A stretch of 64,000 nucleotides of DNA from Locusta migratoria (Eukaryota > Arthropoda > Insecta > Orthoptera > Acrididae). Below the pieces are notes generated by a model. That model saw nothing but the letters and a program-made list of their open reading frames with translations. It did not search any database and was not told the DNA's origin. This document shows positions 30,036 through 41,851 of this stretch, piece after piece; position 1 is the stretch's first letter; each line of letters starts with the position of its first letter. Location of the stretch: contig JAOYRU010000101.1 in the NCBI GenBank assembly GCA_026315105.1, positions 568,001-632,000 on the forward strand, read 5' to 3'. The position numbers were made by a program, and so were the translations under genes.

Positions 30036-30107
30036 TCCGGTGTGGTCTAGTGGCTAGGATACCTGGCTCTCACCTAGGAGGCCCGGGTTTGATTCCCGGT
30101 ACCGGAA
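30036..30107 (+). tRNA. tRNA-Glu-CTC: tRNA-Glu(CTC)
   Basis: Unit 16 copy; as unit 2. Confidence 0.92.
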
Positions 30108-30341
30108 CGTACGTCTTTTGTGTAATTCTCGACGAGTTTTTGCCGATTTAACTGCTTTTCCTTGTCCTCTTGGAGATGAACAGAAGTCCTTCGAACGTTT
30201 TCGAGAGAAATCGACATGCTATGAAATTGTCCTGAGGACTAAAAAGAAACCAGAATAGACGCTGCTTGCCCATAAGACCGCGCTGTCATAGAAATAAGCA
30301 GCACGATGCTTGAAAACAGCATAAGGAGCTGATACTCACGA

Positions 30342-30415
30342 GGCCCGTTAGCTCAGTTGGTTAGAGCGTCGTGCTAATAACGCGAAGGTCGTGGGTTCGA
30401 TCCCTCCACGGGCCA
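30342..30415 (+). tRNA. tRNA-Ile-AAT: tRNA-Ile(AAT)
   Basis: Unit 16 copy; as unit 2. Confidence 0.96.
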
Positions 30416-30665
30416 TTGTTATTTTTCTATTACGAAAGGAAACGTGCGTCTCGCAGCCATTTTAAGCTACCTGTCCTTAGATATAGGCCGACTTGAGAGC
30501 GTCAGCTCTCGCGTCAGTCGAGCAAAGTCGAGACAAGTCGAGACAGAGAGGCACCAGATGCTGGACCACACAGAGCGAGGAAGGAGAAATATATTGAATG
30601 AAAACCGACCGCCAACTCTACGAGCGCACACAAGACGCACTCATCTGTAACAACAAAATTAAATT

Positions 30666-30737
30666 TGCGGTGGCCGGGAATCGAACCCGGATCAACTGCT
30701 TGGAAGGCAACTATGCTGACCATTACACCACCACCGC
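30666..30737 (-). tRNA. tRNA-Gly-TCC: tRNA-Gly(TCC)
   Basis: Unit 16 copy; gene as unit 2, with one change in the trailer that leaves the TTTT intact. Confidence 0.97.
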
Positions 30738-31084
30738 ACAGCACGGCGCTCTTCCGCCGCCATGTGTAGGCTTTCTGCCTGCCTCCACTGGCCGAAAGAC
30801 GTCGTTGCTGTAGGGGCACTGCGAGCTAAGCGAGACCAGCCACACGCATTCGGACAGCGCCTGCACGCACCTTTCGCCTCTTTCCCAAAGTGTCATCACC
30901 GACGTCGTAGTTGTACTCACAGCTTCGCGATGAAGGGTCATTAAAAAAAAAAAAAAAAAAAAAAAAAAGACGCAGTGCACGTCTCCGTTTCTGTGGCGCT
31001 TTTTTTCCCAAGAATCCAATCAGTTGGGACAGGAATCAATTTTCGCAGACGTCTTTTAGGCAGGACTCAGATGCTGAAGATGCA

Positions 31085-31155
31085 GCATCGGTAGTTTAGT
31101 GGTAGAATGCTCGCCTCCCACGCGGGCGGCCCGGGTTCGATTCCCGGCCGATGCA
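31085..31155 (+). tRNA. tRNA-Gly-CCC: tRNA-Gly(CCC)
   Basis: Unit 17 copy; as unit 2. Confidence 0.97.
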
Positions 31156-31525
31156 TATTTTTCGCCGTTTTCGTGATGATGCTGCACCGAAACGTACACG
31201 TTTGAGCTGCACAAACTACAATTCTGTCCGAGGGAAAACGCGGCGAGATGAGGCAGACATGCAGAACGCAAGAGATGTTACTTGGTCGCTGGCGAGTAAA
31301 TAGACGCTGATACTGTCGGCCTTCCACCATGAGATGCTATGTCCACTTGCCCCTTGTGTGGCGTACTGTAACAACATGCAAGGGTGGTTTCCGTTGGAAA
31401 ATCAGCGCTGTGCGTTAATTTACTGAGGCTCGAGAATGCATGTAGCGGCTGACGGATTATTCACGTAGCACAAAGTTGCTAACTTGGGATACTTAGCGAC
31501 TATCAGTAATACAAACACTTCAAGT

Positions 31526-31598
31526 GCCTGGGTAGCGCAGTAGGCAGCGCGTAAGTCTCATAATCTTAAGGTCGTGAGTTCGATCCTCACCCGGGGCA
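31526..31598 (+). tRNA. tRNA-Met-CAT: tRNA-Met(CAT), elongator
   Basis: Unit 17 copy; as unit 2. Confidence 0.95.
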
Positions 31599-31891
31599 TA
31601 TTATTTAATGTAAAAGACCGCTGAACTCGCATCGTGCTTTTGATAGGGAACGATGTTGATTGTTGCTAATTTTCCACGAGTTTCCGGATGCTTCATCTCC
31701 AAAGTGTATCGAACTCATAGCCTTCTAACATCCTCCTGGCCCTCCACATGTTGAAAAAAGCTACTTGCTTTCCTTTTAATAAGCTGCAATTTGCAGTCAA
31801 CATACACAATGAGCCTCTCAAACAACGAATCACAAGTAGAGTGCACACGAATGTCCGTTGAAAGCACGCAAATATTACAAACGCATAAGAA

Positions 31892-31963
31892 TCCGGTGTG
31901 GTCTAGTGGCTAGGATACCTGGCTCTCACCTAGGAGGCCCGGGTTTGATTCCCGGTACCGGAA
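31892..31963 (+). tRNA. tRNA-Glu-CTC: tRNA-Glu(CTC)
   Basis: Unit 17 copy; as unit 2. Confidence 0.92.
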
Positions 31964-32197
31964 CGTACGTCTTTTGTGTAATTCTCGACGAGTTTTTGCC
32001 GATTTAACTGCTTTTCCTTGTCCTCTTGGAGATGAACAGAAGTCCTTCGAACGTTTTCGAGAGAAATCGACATGCTATGAAATTGTCCTGAGGACTAAAA
32101 AGAAACCAGAATAGACGCTGCTTGCCCATAAGACCGCGCTGTCATAGAAATAAGCAGCACGATGCTTGAAAACAGCATAAGGAGCTGATACTCACGA

Positions 32198-32271
32198 GGC
32201 CCGTTAGCTCAGTTGGTTAGAGCGTCGTGCTAATAACGCGAAGGTCGTGGGTTCGATCCCTCCACGGGCCA
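32198..32271 (+). tRNA. tRNA-Ile-AAT: tRNA-Ile(AAT)
   Basis: Unit 17 copy; as unit 2. Confidence 0.96.
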
Positions 32272-32511
32272 TTGTTATTTTTCTATTACGAAAGGAAACG
32301 TGCGTCTCGCAGCCATTTTAAGCTACCTGTCCTTAGATATAGGCCGACTTGAGAGCGTCAGCTCTCGCGTCAGTCGAGACAAGTCGAGACAGAGAGGCAC
32401 CAGATGCTGGACCACACAGAGCGAGGAAGGAGAAATATATTGAATGAAAACCGACCGCCAACTCTACGAGCGCACACAAGACGCACTCATCTGTAACAAC
32501 AAAATTAAATT

Positions 32512-32583
32512 TGCGGTGGCCGGGAATCGAACCCGGATCAACTGCTTGGAAGGCAACTATGCTGACCATTACACCACCACCGC
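32512..32583 (-). tRNA. tRNA-Gly-TCC: tRNA-Gly(TCC)
   Basis: Unit 17 copy; trailer variant as unit 16. Confidence 0.97.
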
Positions 32584-32785
32584 ACAGCACGGCGCTCTTC
32601 CGCCGCCATGTGTAGGCTTTCTGCCTGCCTCCACTGGCCGAAAGACGTCGTTGCTGTAGGGGCACTGCGAGCTAAGCGAGACCAGCCACACGCATTCGGA
32701 CAGCGCCTGCACGCACCTTTCGCCTCTTTCCCAAAGTGTCATCACCGACGTCGTAGTTGTACTCACAGCTTCGCGATGAAGGGTC

Positions 32786-32817
<32 letters not shown>

Positions 32818-32932
32818 ACGCAGTGCACGTCTCCGTTTCTGTGGCGCTTTTTTTCCCAAGAATCCAATCAGTTGGGACAGGAATCAATTTTCGCAGACGT
32901 CTTTTAGGCAGGACTCAGATGCTGAAGATGCA

Positions 32933-33003
32933 GCATCGGTAGTTTAGTGGTAGAATGCTCGCCTCCCACGCGGGCGGCCCGGGTTCGATTCCCGGCCGAT
33001 GCA
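32933..33003 (+). tRNA. tRNA-Gly-CCC: tRNA-Gly(CCC)
   Basis: Unit 18 copy; as unit 2. Confidence 0.97.
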
Positions 33004-33373
33004 TATTTTTCGCCGTTTTCGTGATGATGCTGCACCGAAACGTACACGTTTGAGCTGCACAAACTACAATTCTGTCCGAGGGAAAACGCGGCGAGATGAG
33101 GCAGACATGCAGAACGCAAGAGATGTTACTTGGTCGCTGGCGAGTAAATAGACGCTGATACTGTCGGCCTTCCACCATGAGATGCTATGTCCACTTGCCC
33201 CTTGTGTGGCGTACTGTAACAACATGCAAGGGTGGTTTCCGTTGGAAAATCAGCGCTGTGCGTTAATTTACTGAGGCTCGAGAATGCATGTAGCGGCTGA
33301 CGGATTATTCACGTAGCACAAAGTTGCTAACTTGGGATACTTAGCGACTATCAGTAATACAAACACTTCAAGT

Positions 33374-33446
33374 GCCTGGGTAGCGCAGTAGGCAGCGCGT
33401 AAGTCTCATAATCTTAAGGTCGTGAGTTCGATCCTCACCCGGGGCA
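33374..33446 (+). tRNA. tRNA-Met-CAT: tRNA-Met(CAT), elongator
   Basis: Unit 18 copy; as unit 2. Confidence 0.95.
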
Positions 33447-33739
33447 TATTATTTAATGTAAAAGACCGCTGAACTCGCATCGTGCTTTTGATAGGGAACG
33501 ATGTTGATTGTTGCTAATTTTCCACGAGTTTCCGGATGCTTCATCTCCAAAGTGTATCGAACTCATAGCCTTCTAACATCCTCCTGGCCCTCCACATGTT
33601 GAAAAAAGCTACTTGCTTTCCTTTTAATAAGCTGCAATTTGCAGTCAACATACACAATGAGCCTCTCAAACAACGAATCACAAGTAGAGTGCACACGAAT
33701 GTCCGTTGAAAGCACGCAAATATTACAAACGCATAAGAA

Positions 33740-33811
33740 TCCGGTGTGGTCTAGTGGCTAGGATACCTGGCTCTCACCTAGGAGGCCCGGGTTTGATTCC
33801 CGGTACCGGAA
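33740..33811 (+). tRNA. tRNA-Glu-CTC: tRNA-Glu(CTC)
   Basis: Unit 18 copy; as unit 2. Confidence 0.92.
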
Positions 33812-34045
33812 CGTACGTCTTTTGTGTAATTCTCGACGAGTTTTTGCCGATTTAACTGCTTTTCCTTGTCCTCTTGGAGATGAACAGAAGTCCTTCGAAC
33901 GTTTTCGAGAGAAATCGACATGCTATGAAATTGTCCTGAGGACTAAAAAGAAACCAGAATAGACGCTGCTTGCCCATAAGACCGCGCTGTCATAGAAATA
34001 AGCAGCACGATGCTTGAAAACAGCATAAGGAGCTGATACTCACGA

Positions 34046-34119
34046 GGCCCGTTAGCTCAGTTGGTTAGAGCGTCGTGCTAATAACGCGAAGGTCGTGGGT
34101 TCGATCCCTCCACGGGCCA
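34046..34119 (+). tRNA. tRNA-Ile-AAT: tRNA-Ile(AAT)
   Basis: Unit 18 copy; as unit 2. Confidence 0.96.
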
Positions 34120-34359
34120 TTGTTATTTTTCTATTACGAAAGGAAACGTGCGTCTCGCAGCCATTTTAAGCTACCTGTCCTTAGATATAGGCCGACTTCA
34201 GAGCGTCAGCTCTCGCGTCAGTCGAGACAAGTCGAGACAGAGAGGCACCAGATGCTGGACCACACAGAGCGAGGAAGGAGAAATATATTGAATGAAAACC
34301 GACCGCCAACTCTACGAGCGCACACAAGACGCACTCATCTGTAACAACAAAATTAAATT

Positions 34360-34431
34360 TGCGGTGGCCGGGAATCGAACCCGGATCAACTGCTTGGAAG
34401 GCAACTATGCTGACCATTACACCACCACCGC
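34360..34431 (-). tRNA. tRNA-Gly-TCC: tRNA-Gly(TCC)
   Basis: Unit 18 copy; trailer variant as unit 16. Confidence 0.97.
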
Positions 34432-34633
34432 ACAGCACGGCGCTCTTCCGCCGCCATGTGTAGGCTTTCTGCCTGCCTCCACTGGCCGAAAGACGTCGTT
34501 GCTGTAGGGGCACTGCGAGCTAAGCGAGACCAGCCACACGCATTCGGACAGCGCCTGCACGCACCTTTCGCCTCTTTCCCAAAGTGTCATCACCGACGTC
34601 GTAGTTGTACTCACAGCTTCGCGATGAAGGGTC

Positions 34634-34667
<34 letters not shown>

Positions 34668-34781
34668 CGCAGTGCACGTCTCCGTTTCTGTGGCGCTTTT
34701 TTTCCCAAGAATCCAATCAGTTGGGACAGGAATCAATTTTCGCAGACGTCTTTTAGGCAGGACTCAGATGCTGAAGATGCA

Positions 34782-34852
34782 GCATCGGTAGTTTAGTGGT
34801 AGAATGCTCGCCTCCCACGCGGGCGGCCCGGGTTCGATTCCCGGCCGATGCA
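34782..34852 (+). tRNA. tRNA-Gly-CCC: tRNA-Gly(CCC)
   Basis: Unit 19 copy; as unit 2. Confidence 0.97.
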
Positions 34853-35222
34853 TATTTTTCGCCGTTTTCGTGATGATGCTGCACCGAAACGTACACGTTT
34901 GAGCTGCACAAACTACAATTCTGTCCGAGGGAAAACGCGGCGAGATGAGGCAGACATGCAGAACGCAAGAGATGTTACTTGGTCGCTGGCGAGTAAATAG
35001 ACGCTGATACTGTCGGCCTTCCACCATGAGATGCTATGTCCACTTGCCCCTTGTGTGGCGTACTGTAACAACATGCAAGGGTGGTTTCCGTTGGAAAATC
35101 AGCGCTGTGCGTTAATTTACTGAGGCTCGAGAATGCATGTAGCGGCTGACGGATTATTCACGTAGCACAAAGTTGCTAACTTGGGATACTTAGCGACTAT
35201 CAGTAATACAAACACTTCAAGT

Positions 35223-35295
35223 GCCTGGGTAGCGCAGTAGGCAGCGCGTAAGTCTCATAATCTTAAGGTCGTGAGTTCGATCCTCACCCGGGGCA
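35223..35295 (+). tRNA. tRNA-Met-CAT: tRNA-Met(CAT), elongator
   Basis: Unit 19 copy; as unit 2. Confidence 0.95.
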
Positions 35296-35588
35296 TATTA
35301 TTTAATGTAAAAGACCGCTGAACTCGCATCGTGCTTTTGATAGGGAACGATGTTGATTGTTGCTAATTTTCCACGAGTTTCCGGATGCTTCATCTCCAAA
35401 GTGTATCGAACTCATAGCCTTCTAACATCCTCCTGGCCCTCCACATGTTGAAAAAAGCTACTTGCTTTCCTTTTAATAAGCTGCAATTTGCAGTCAACAT
35501 ACACAATGAGCCTCTCAAACAACGAATCACAAGTAGAGTGCACACGAATGTCCGTTGAAAGCACGCAAATATTACAAACGCATAAGAA

Positions 35589-35660
35589 TCCGGTGTGGTC
35601 TAGTGGCTAGGATACCTGGCTCTCACCTAGGAGGCCCGGGTTTGATTCCCGGTACCGGAA
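35589..35660 (+). tRNA. tRNA-Glu-CTC: tRNA-Glu(CTC)
   Basis: Unit 19 copy; as unit 2. Confidence 0.92.
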
Positions 35661-35894
35661 CGTACGTCTTTTGTGTAATTCTCGACGAGTTTTTGCCGAT
35701 TTAACTGCTTTTCCTTGTCCTCTTGGAGATGAACAGAAGTCCTTCGAACGTTTTCGAGAGAAATCGACATGCTATGAAATTGTCCTGAGGACTAAAAAGA
35801 AACCAGAATAGACGCTGCTTGCCCATAAGACCGCGCTGTCATAGAAATAAGCAGCACGATGCTTGAAAACAGCATAAGGAGCTGATACTCACGA

Positions 35895-35968
35895 GGCCCG
35901 TTAGCTCAGTTGGTTAGAGCGTCGTGCTAATAACGCGAAGGTCGTGGGTTCGATCCCTCCACGGGCCA
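35895..35968 (+). tRNA. tRNA-Ile-AAT: tRNA-Ile(AAT)
   Basis: Unit 19 copy; as unit 2. Confidence 0.96.
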
Positions 35969-36218
35969 TTGTTATTTTTCTATTACGAAAGGAAACGTGC
36001 GTCTCGCAGCCATTTTAAGCTACCTGTCCTTAGATATAGGCCGACTTCAGAGCGTCAGCTCTCGTGTCAGTCGAGCAAAGTCGAGACAAGTCGAGACAGA
36101 GAGGCACCAGATGCTGGACCACACAGAGCGAGGAAGGAGAAATATATTGAATGAAAACCGACCGCCAACTCTACGAGCGCACACAAGACGCACTCATCTG
36201 TAACAACAAAATGAAATT

Positions 36219-36290
36219 TGCGGTGGCCGGGAATCGAACCCGGATCAACTGCTTGGAAGGCAACTATGCTGACCATTACACCACCACCGC
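36219..36290 (-). tRNA. tRNA-Gly-TCC: tRNA-Gly(TCC)
   Basis: Unit 19 copy; as unit 2. Confidence 0.97.
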
Positions 36291-36493
36291 ACAGCACGGC
36301 GCTCTTCCGCCGCCATGTGTAGGCTTTCTGCCTGCCTCCACTGGCCGAAAGACGTCGTTGCTGTAGGGGCACTGCGAGCTAAGCGAGACCAGCCACACGC
36401 ATTCGGACAGCGCCTGCACGCACCTTTCGCCTCTTTCCCAAAGTGTCATCACCGACGTCGTAGTTGTACTCACAGCTTCGCGATGAAGGGTCA

Positions 36494-36524
<31 letters not shown>

Positions 36525-36638
36525 CGCAGTGCACGTCTCCGTTTCTGTGGCGCTTTTTTTCCCAAGAATCCAATCAGTTGGGACAGGAATCAATTTTCGC
36601 AGACGTCTTTTAGGCAGGACTCAGATGCTGAAGATGCA

Positions 36639-36709
36639 GCATCGGTAGTTTAGTGGTAGAATGCTCGCCTCCCACGCGGGCGGCCCGGGTTCGATTCCCG
36701 GCCGATGCA
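36639..36709 (+). tRNA. tRNA-Gly-CCC: tRNA-Gly(CCC)
   Basis: Unit 20 copy; as unit 2. Confidence 0.97.
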
Positions 36710-37079
36710 TATTTTTCGCCGTTTTCGTGATGATGCTGCACCGAAACGTACACGTTTGAGCTGCACAAACTACAATTCTGTCCGAGGGAAAACGCGGCGA
36801 GATGAGGCAGACATGCAGAACGCAAGAGATGTTACTTGGTCGCTGGCGAGTAAATAGACGCTGATACTGTCGGCCTTCCACCATGAGATGCTATGTCCAC
36901 TTGCCCCTTGTGTGGCGTACTGTAACAACATGCAAGGGTGGTTTCCGTTGGAAAATCAGCGCTGTGCGTTAATTTACTGAGGCTCGAGAATGCATGTAGC
37001 GGCTGACGGATTATTCACGTAGCACAAAGTTGCTAACTTGGGATACTTAGCGACTATCAGTAATACAAACACTTCAAGT

Positions 37080-37152
37080 GCCTGGGTAGCGCAGTAGGCA
37101 GCGCGTAAGTCTCATAATCTTAAGGTCGTGAGTTCGATCCTCACCCGGGGCA
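37080..37152 (+). tRNA. tRNA-Met-CAT: tRNA-Met(CAT), elongator
   Basis: Unit 20 copy; as unit 2. Confidence 0.95.
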
Positions 37153-37445
37153 TATTATTTAATGTAAAAGACCGCTGAACTCGCATCGTGCTTTTGATAG
37201 GGAACGATGTTGATTGTTGCTAATTTTCCACGAGTTTCCGGATGCTTCATCTCCAAAGTGTATCGAACTCATAGCCTTCTAACATCCTCCTGGCCCTCCA
37301 CATGTTGAAAAAAGCTACTTGCTTTCCTTTTAATAAGCTGCAATTTGCAGTCAACATACACAATGAGCCTCTCAAACAACGAATCACAAGTAGAGTGCAC
37401 ACGAATGTCCGTTGAAAGCACGCAAATATTACAAACGCATAAGAA

Positions 37446-37517
37446 TCCGGTGTGGTCTAGTGGCTAGGATACCTGGCTCTCACCTAGGAGGCCCGGGTTT
37501 GATTCCCGGTACCGGAA
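37446..37517 (+). tRNA. tRNA-Glu-CTC: tRNA-Glu(CTC)
   Basis: Unit 20 copy; as unit 2. Confidence 0.92.
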
Positions 37518-37751
37518 CGTACGTCTTTTGTGTAATTCTCGACGAGTTTTTGCCGATTTAACTGCTTTTCCTTGTCCTCTTGGAGATGAACAGAAGTCCT
37601 TCGAACGTTTTCGAGAGAAATCGACATGCTATGAAATTGTCCTGAGGACTAAAAAGAAACCAGAATAGACGCTGCTTGCCCATAAGACCGCGCTGTCATA
37701 GAAATAAGCAGCACGATGCTTGAAAACAGCATAAGGAGCTGATACTCACGA

Positions 37752-37825
37752 GGCCCGTTAGCTCAGTTGGTTAGAGCGTCGTGCTAATAACGCGAAGGTC
37801 GTGGGTTCGATCCCTCCACGGGCCA
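37752..37825 (+). tRNA. tRNA-Ile-AAT: tRNA-Ile(AAT)
   Basis: Unit 20 copy; as unit 2. Confidence 0.96.
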
Positions 37826-38065
37826 TTGTTATTTTTCTATTACGAAAGGAAACGTGCGTCTCGCAGCCATTTTAAGCTACCTGTCCTTAGATATAGGCCG
37901 ACTTCAGAGCGTCAGCTCTCGCGTCAGTCGAGACAAGTCGAGACAGAGAGGCACCAGATGCTGGACCACACAGAGCGAGGAAGGAGAAATATATTGAATG
38001 AAAACCGACCGCCAACTCTACGAGCGCACACAAGACGCACTCATCTGTAACAACAAAATGAAATT

Positions 38066-38137
38066 TGCGGTGGCCGGGAATCGAACCCGGATCAACTGCT
38101 TGGAAGGCAACTATGCTGACCATTACACCACCACCGC
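38066..38137 (-). tRNA. tRNA-Gly-TCC: tRNA-Gly(TCC)
   Basis: Unit 20 copy; as unit 2. Confidence 0.97.
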
Positions 38138-38481
38138 ACAGCACGGCGCTCTTCCGCCGCCATGTGTAGGCTTTCTGCCTGCCTCCACTGGCCGAAAGAC
38201 GTCGTTGCTGTAGGGGCACTGCGAGCTAAGCGAGACCAGCCACACGCATTCGGACAGCGCCTGCACGCACCTTTCGCCTCTTTCCCAAAGTGTCATCACC
38301 GACGTCGTAGTTGTACTCACAGCTTCGCGATGAAGGGTCATTAAAAAAAAAAAAAAAAAAAAAAAGACGCAGTGCACGTCTCCGTTTCTGTGGCGCTTTT
38401 TTTCCCAAGAATCCAATCAGTTGGGACAGGAATCAATTTTCGCAGACGTCTTTTAGGCAGGACTCAGATGCTGAAGATGCA

Positions 38482-38552
38482 GCATCGGTAGTTTAGTGGT
38501 AGAATGCTCGCCTCCCACGCGGGCGGCCCGGGTTCGATTCCCGGCCGATGCA
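38482..38552 (+). tRNA. tRNA-Gly-CCC: tRNA-Gly(CCC)
   Basis: Unit 21 copy; as unit 2. Confidence 0.97.
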
Positions 38553-38922
38553 TATTTTTCGCCGTTTTCGTGATGATGCTGCACCGAAACGTACACGTTT
38601 GAGCTGCACAAACTACAATTCTGTCCGAGGGAAAACGCGGCGAGATGAGGCAGACATGCAGAACGCAAGAGATGTTACTTGGTCGCTGGCGAGTAAATAG
38701 ACGCTGATACTGTCGGCCTTCCACCATGAGATGCTATGTCCACTTGCCCCTTGTGTGGCGTACTGTAACAACATGCAAGGGTGGTTTCCGTTGGAAAATC
38801 AGCGCTGTGCGTTAATTTACTGAGGCTCGAGAATGCATGTAGCGGCTGACGGATTATTCACGTAGCACAAAGTTGCTAACTTGGGATACTTAGCGACTAT
38901 CAGTAATACAAACACTTCAAGT

Positions 38923-38995
38923 GCCTGGGTAGCGCAGTAGGCAGCGCGTAAGTCTCATAATCTTAAGGTCGTGAGTTCGATCCTCACCCGGGGCA
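38923..38995 (+). tRNA. tRNA-Met-CAT: tRNA-Met(CAT), elongator
   Basis: Unit 21 copy; as unit 2. Confidence 0.95.
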
Positions 38996-39288
38996 TATTA
39001 TTTAATGTAAAAGACCGCTGAACTCGCATCGTGCTTTTGATAGGGAACGATGTTGATTGTTGCTAATTTTCCACGAGTTTCCGGATGCTTCATCTCCAAA
39101 GTGTATCGAACTCATAGCCTTCTAACATCCTCCTGGCCCTCCACATGTTGAAAAAAGCTACTTGCTTTCCTTTTAATAAGCTGCAATTTGCAGTCAACAT
39201 ACACAATGAGCCTCTCAAACAACGAATCACAAGTAGAGTGCACACGAATGTCCGTTGAAAGCACGCAAATATTACAAACGCATAAGAA

Positions 39289-39360
39289 TCCGGTGTGGTC
39301 TAGTGGCTAGGATACCTGGCTCTCACCTAGGAGGCCCGGGTTTGATTCCCGGTACCGGAA
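39289..39360 (+). tRNA. tRNA-Glu-CTC: tRNA-Glu(CTC)
   Basis: Unit 21 copy; as unit 2. Confidence 0.92.
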
Positions 39361-39594
39361 CGTACGTCTTTTGTGTAATTCTCGACGAGTTTTTGCCGAT
39401 TTAACTGCTTTTCCTTGTCCTCTTGGAGATGAACAGAAGTCCTTCGAACGTTTTCGAGAGAAATCGACATGCTATGAAATTGTCCTGAGGACTAAAAAGA
39501 AACCAGAATAGACGCTGCTTGCCCATAAGACCGCGCTGTCATAGAAATAAGCAGCACGATGCTTGAAAACAGCATAAGGAGCTGATACTCACGA

Positions 39595-39668
39595 GGCCCG
39601 TTAGCTCAGTTGGTTAGAGCGTCGTGCTAATAACGCGAAGGTCGTGGGTTCGATCCCTCCACGGGCCA
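39595..39668 (+). tRNA. tRNA-Ile-AAT: tRNA-Ile(AAT)
   Basis: Unit 21 copy; as unit 2. Confidence 0.96.
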
Positions 39669-39918
39669 TTGTTATTTTTCTATTACGAAAGGAAACGTGC
39701 GTCTCGCAGCCATTTTAAGCTACCTGTCCTTAGATATAGGCCGACTTCAGAGCGTCAGCTCTCGTGTCAGTCGAGCAAAGTCGAGACAAGTCGAGACAGA
39801 GAGGCACCAGATGCTGGACCACACAGAGCGAGGAAGGAGAAATATATTGAATGAAAACCGACCGCCAACTCTACGAGCGCACACAAGACGCACTCATCTG
39901 TAACAACAAAATGAAATT

Positions 39919-39990
39919 TGCGGTGGCCGGGAATCGAACCCGGATCAACTGCTTGGAAGGCAACTATGCTGACCATTACACCACCACCGC
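39919..39990 (-). tRNA. tRNA-Gly-TCC: tRNA-Gly(TCC)
   Basis: Unit 21 copy; as unit 2. Confidence 0.97.
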
Positions 39991-40192
39991 ACAGCACGGC
40001 GCTCTTCCGCCGCCATGTGTAGGCTTTCTGCCTGCCTCCACTGGCCGAAAGACGTCGTTGCTGTAGGGGCACTGCGAGCTAAGCGAGACCAGCCACACGC
40101 ATTCGGACAGCGCCTGCACGCACCTTTCGCCTCTTTCCCAAAGTGTCATCACCGACGTCGTAGTTGTACTCACAGCTTCGCGATGAAGGGTC

Positions 40193-40228
<36 letters not shown>

Positions 40229-40342
40229 CGCAGTGCACGTCTCCGTTTCTGTGGCGCTTTTTTTCCCAAGAATCCAATCAGTTGGGACAGGAATCAATTT
40301 TCGCAGACGTCTTTTAGGCAGGACTCAGATGCTGAAGATGCA

Positions 40343-40413
40343 GCATCGGTAGTTTAGTGGTAGAATGCTCGCCTCCCACGCGGGCGGCCCGGGTTCGATT
40401 CCCGGCCGATGCA
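40343..40413 (+). tRNA. tRNA-Gly-CCC: tRNA-Gly(CCC)
   Basis: Unit 22 copy; as unit 2. Confidence 0.97.
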
Positions 40414-40783
40414 TATTTTTCGCCGTTTTCGTGATGATGCTGCACCGAAACGTACACGTTTGAGCTGCACAAACTACAATTCTGTCCGAGGGAAAACGCG
40501 GCGAGATGAGGCAGACATGCAGAACGCAAGAGATGTTACTTGGTCGCTGGCGAGTAAATAGACGCTGATACTGTCGGCCTTCCACCATGAGATGCTATGT
40601 CCACTTGCCCCTTGTGTGGCGTACTGTAACAACATGCAAGGGTGGTTTCCGTTGGAAAATCAGCGCTGTGCGTTAATTTACTGAGGCTCGAGAATGCATG
40701 TAGCGGCTGACGGATTATTCACGTAGCACAAAGTTGCTAACTTGGGATACTTAGCGACTATCAGTAATACAAACACTTCAAGT

Positions 40784-40856
40784 GCCTGGGTAGCGCAGTA
40801 GGCAGCGCGTAAGTCTCATAATCTTAAGGTCGTGAGTTCGATCCTCACCCGGGGCA
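40784..40856 (+). tRNA. tRNA-Met-CAT: tRNA-Met(CAT), elongator
   Basis: Unit 22 copy; as unit 2. Confidence 0.95.
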
Positions 40857-41149
40857 TATTATTTAATGTAAAAGACCGCTGAACTCGCATCGTGCTTTTG
40901 ATAGGGAACGATGTTGATTGTTGCTAATTTTCCACGAGTTTCCGGATGCTTCATCTCCAAAGTGTATCGAACTCATAGCCTTCTAACATCCTCCTGGCCC
41001 TCCACATGTTGAAAAAAGCTACTTGCTTTCCTTTTAATAAGCTGCAATTTGCAGTCAACATACACAATGAGCCTCTCAAACAACGAATCACAAGTAGAGT
41101 GCACACGAATGTCCGTTGAAAGCACGCAAATATTACAAACGCATAAGAA

Positions 41150-41221
41150 TCCGGTGTGGTCTAGTGGCTAGGATACCTGGCTCTCACCTAGGAGGCCCGG
41201 GTTTGATTCCCGGTACCGGAA
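41150..41221 (+). tRNA. tRNA-Glu-CTC: tRNA-Glu(CTC)
   Basis: Unit 22 copy; as unit 2. Confidence 0.92.
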
Positions 41222-41455
41222 CGTACGTCTTTTGTGTAATTCTCGACGAGTTTTTGCCGATTTAACTGCTTTTCCTTGTCCTCTTGGAGATGAACAGAAG
41301 TCCTTCGAACGTTTTCGAGAGAAATCGACATGCTATGAAATTGTCCTGAGGACTAAAAAGAAACCAGAATAGACGCTGCTTGCCCATAAGACCGCGCTGT
41401 CATAGAAATAAGCAGCACGATGCTTGAAAACAGCATAAGGAGCTGATACTCACGA

Positions 41456-41529
41456 GGCCCGTTAGCTCAGTTGGTTAGAGCGTCGTGCTAATAACGCGAA
41501 GGTCGTGGGTTCGATCCCTCCACGGGCCA
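41456..41529 (+). tRNA. tRNA-Ile-AAT: tRNA-Ile(AAT)
   Basis: Unit 22 copy; as unit 2. Confidence 0.96.
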
Positions 41530-41779
41530 TTGTTATTTTTCTATTACGAAAGGAAACGTGCGTCTCGCAGCCATTTTAAGCTACCTGTCCTTAGATATAG
41601 GCCGACTTGAGAGCGTCAGCTCTCGCGTCAGTCGAGCAAAGTCGAGACAAGTCGAGACAGAGAGGCACCAGATGCTGGACCACACAGAGCGAGGAAGGAG
41701 AAATATATTGAATGAAAACCGACCGCCAACTCTACGAGCGCACACAAGACGCACTCATCTGTAACAACAAAATGAAATT

Positions 41780-41851
41780 TGCGGTGGCCGGGAATCGAAC
41801 CCGGATCAACTGCTTGGAAGGCAACTATGCTGACCATTACACCACCACCGC
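41780..41851 (-). tRNA. tRNA-Gly-TCC: tRNA-Gly(TCC)
   Basis: Unit 22 copy; as unit 2. Confidence 0.97.

Larger units (their letters stand above)
29229..31084 (+). repeat. Cassette unit 16
   Basis: Length 1,856 bp; poly(A) 30943-30968 (26 nt); three 10-bp motifs; G marker before Gly(CCC); AAAATTAAA for AAAATGAAA beside Gly(TCC), shared with units 17 and 18. Confidence 0.96.
31085..32932 (+). repeat. Cassette unit 17
   Basis: Length 1,848 bp; poly(A) 32789-32816 (28 nt); two 10-bp motifs; AAAATTAAA marker. Confidence 0.96.
32933..34781 (+). repeat. Cassette unit 18
   Basis: Length 1,849 bp; poly(A) 34637-34665 (29 nt); two 10-bp motifs; AAAATTAAA marker; first unit with ACTTCAGAG for ACTTGAGAG after Ile (also units 19-21 and 23-25). 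Confidence 0.96.
34782..36638 (+). repeat. Cassette unit 19
   Basis: Length 1,857 bp; poly(A) 36496-36522 (27 nt); three 10-bp motifs; ACTTCAGAG plus CTCGTGTCAG, a pair shared with units 21 and 25. Confidence 0.96.
36639..38481 (+). repeat. Cassette unit 20
   Basis: Length 1,843 bp; poly(A) 38343-38365 (23 nt); two 10-bp motifs; ACTTCAGAG marker. Confidence 0.96.
38482..40342 (+). repeat. Cassette unit 21
   Basis: Length 1,861 bp; poly(A) 40196-40226 (31 nt, longest in the window); three 10-bp motifs; markers as unit 19. Confidence 0.96.
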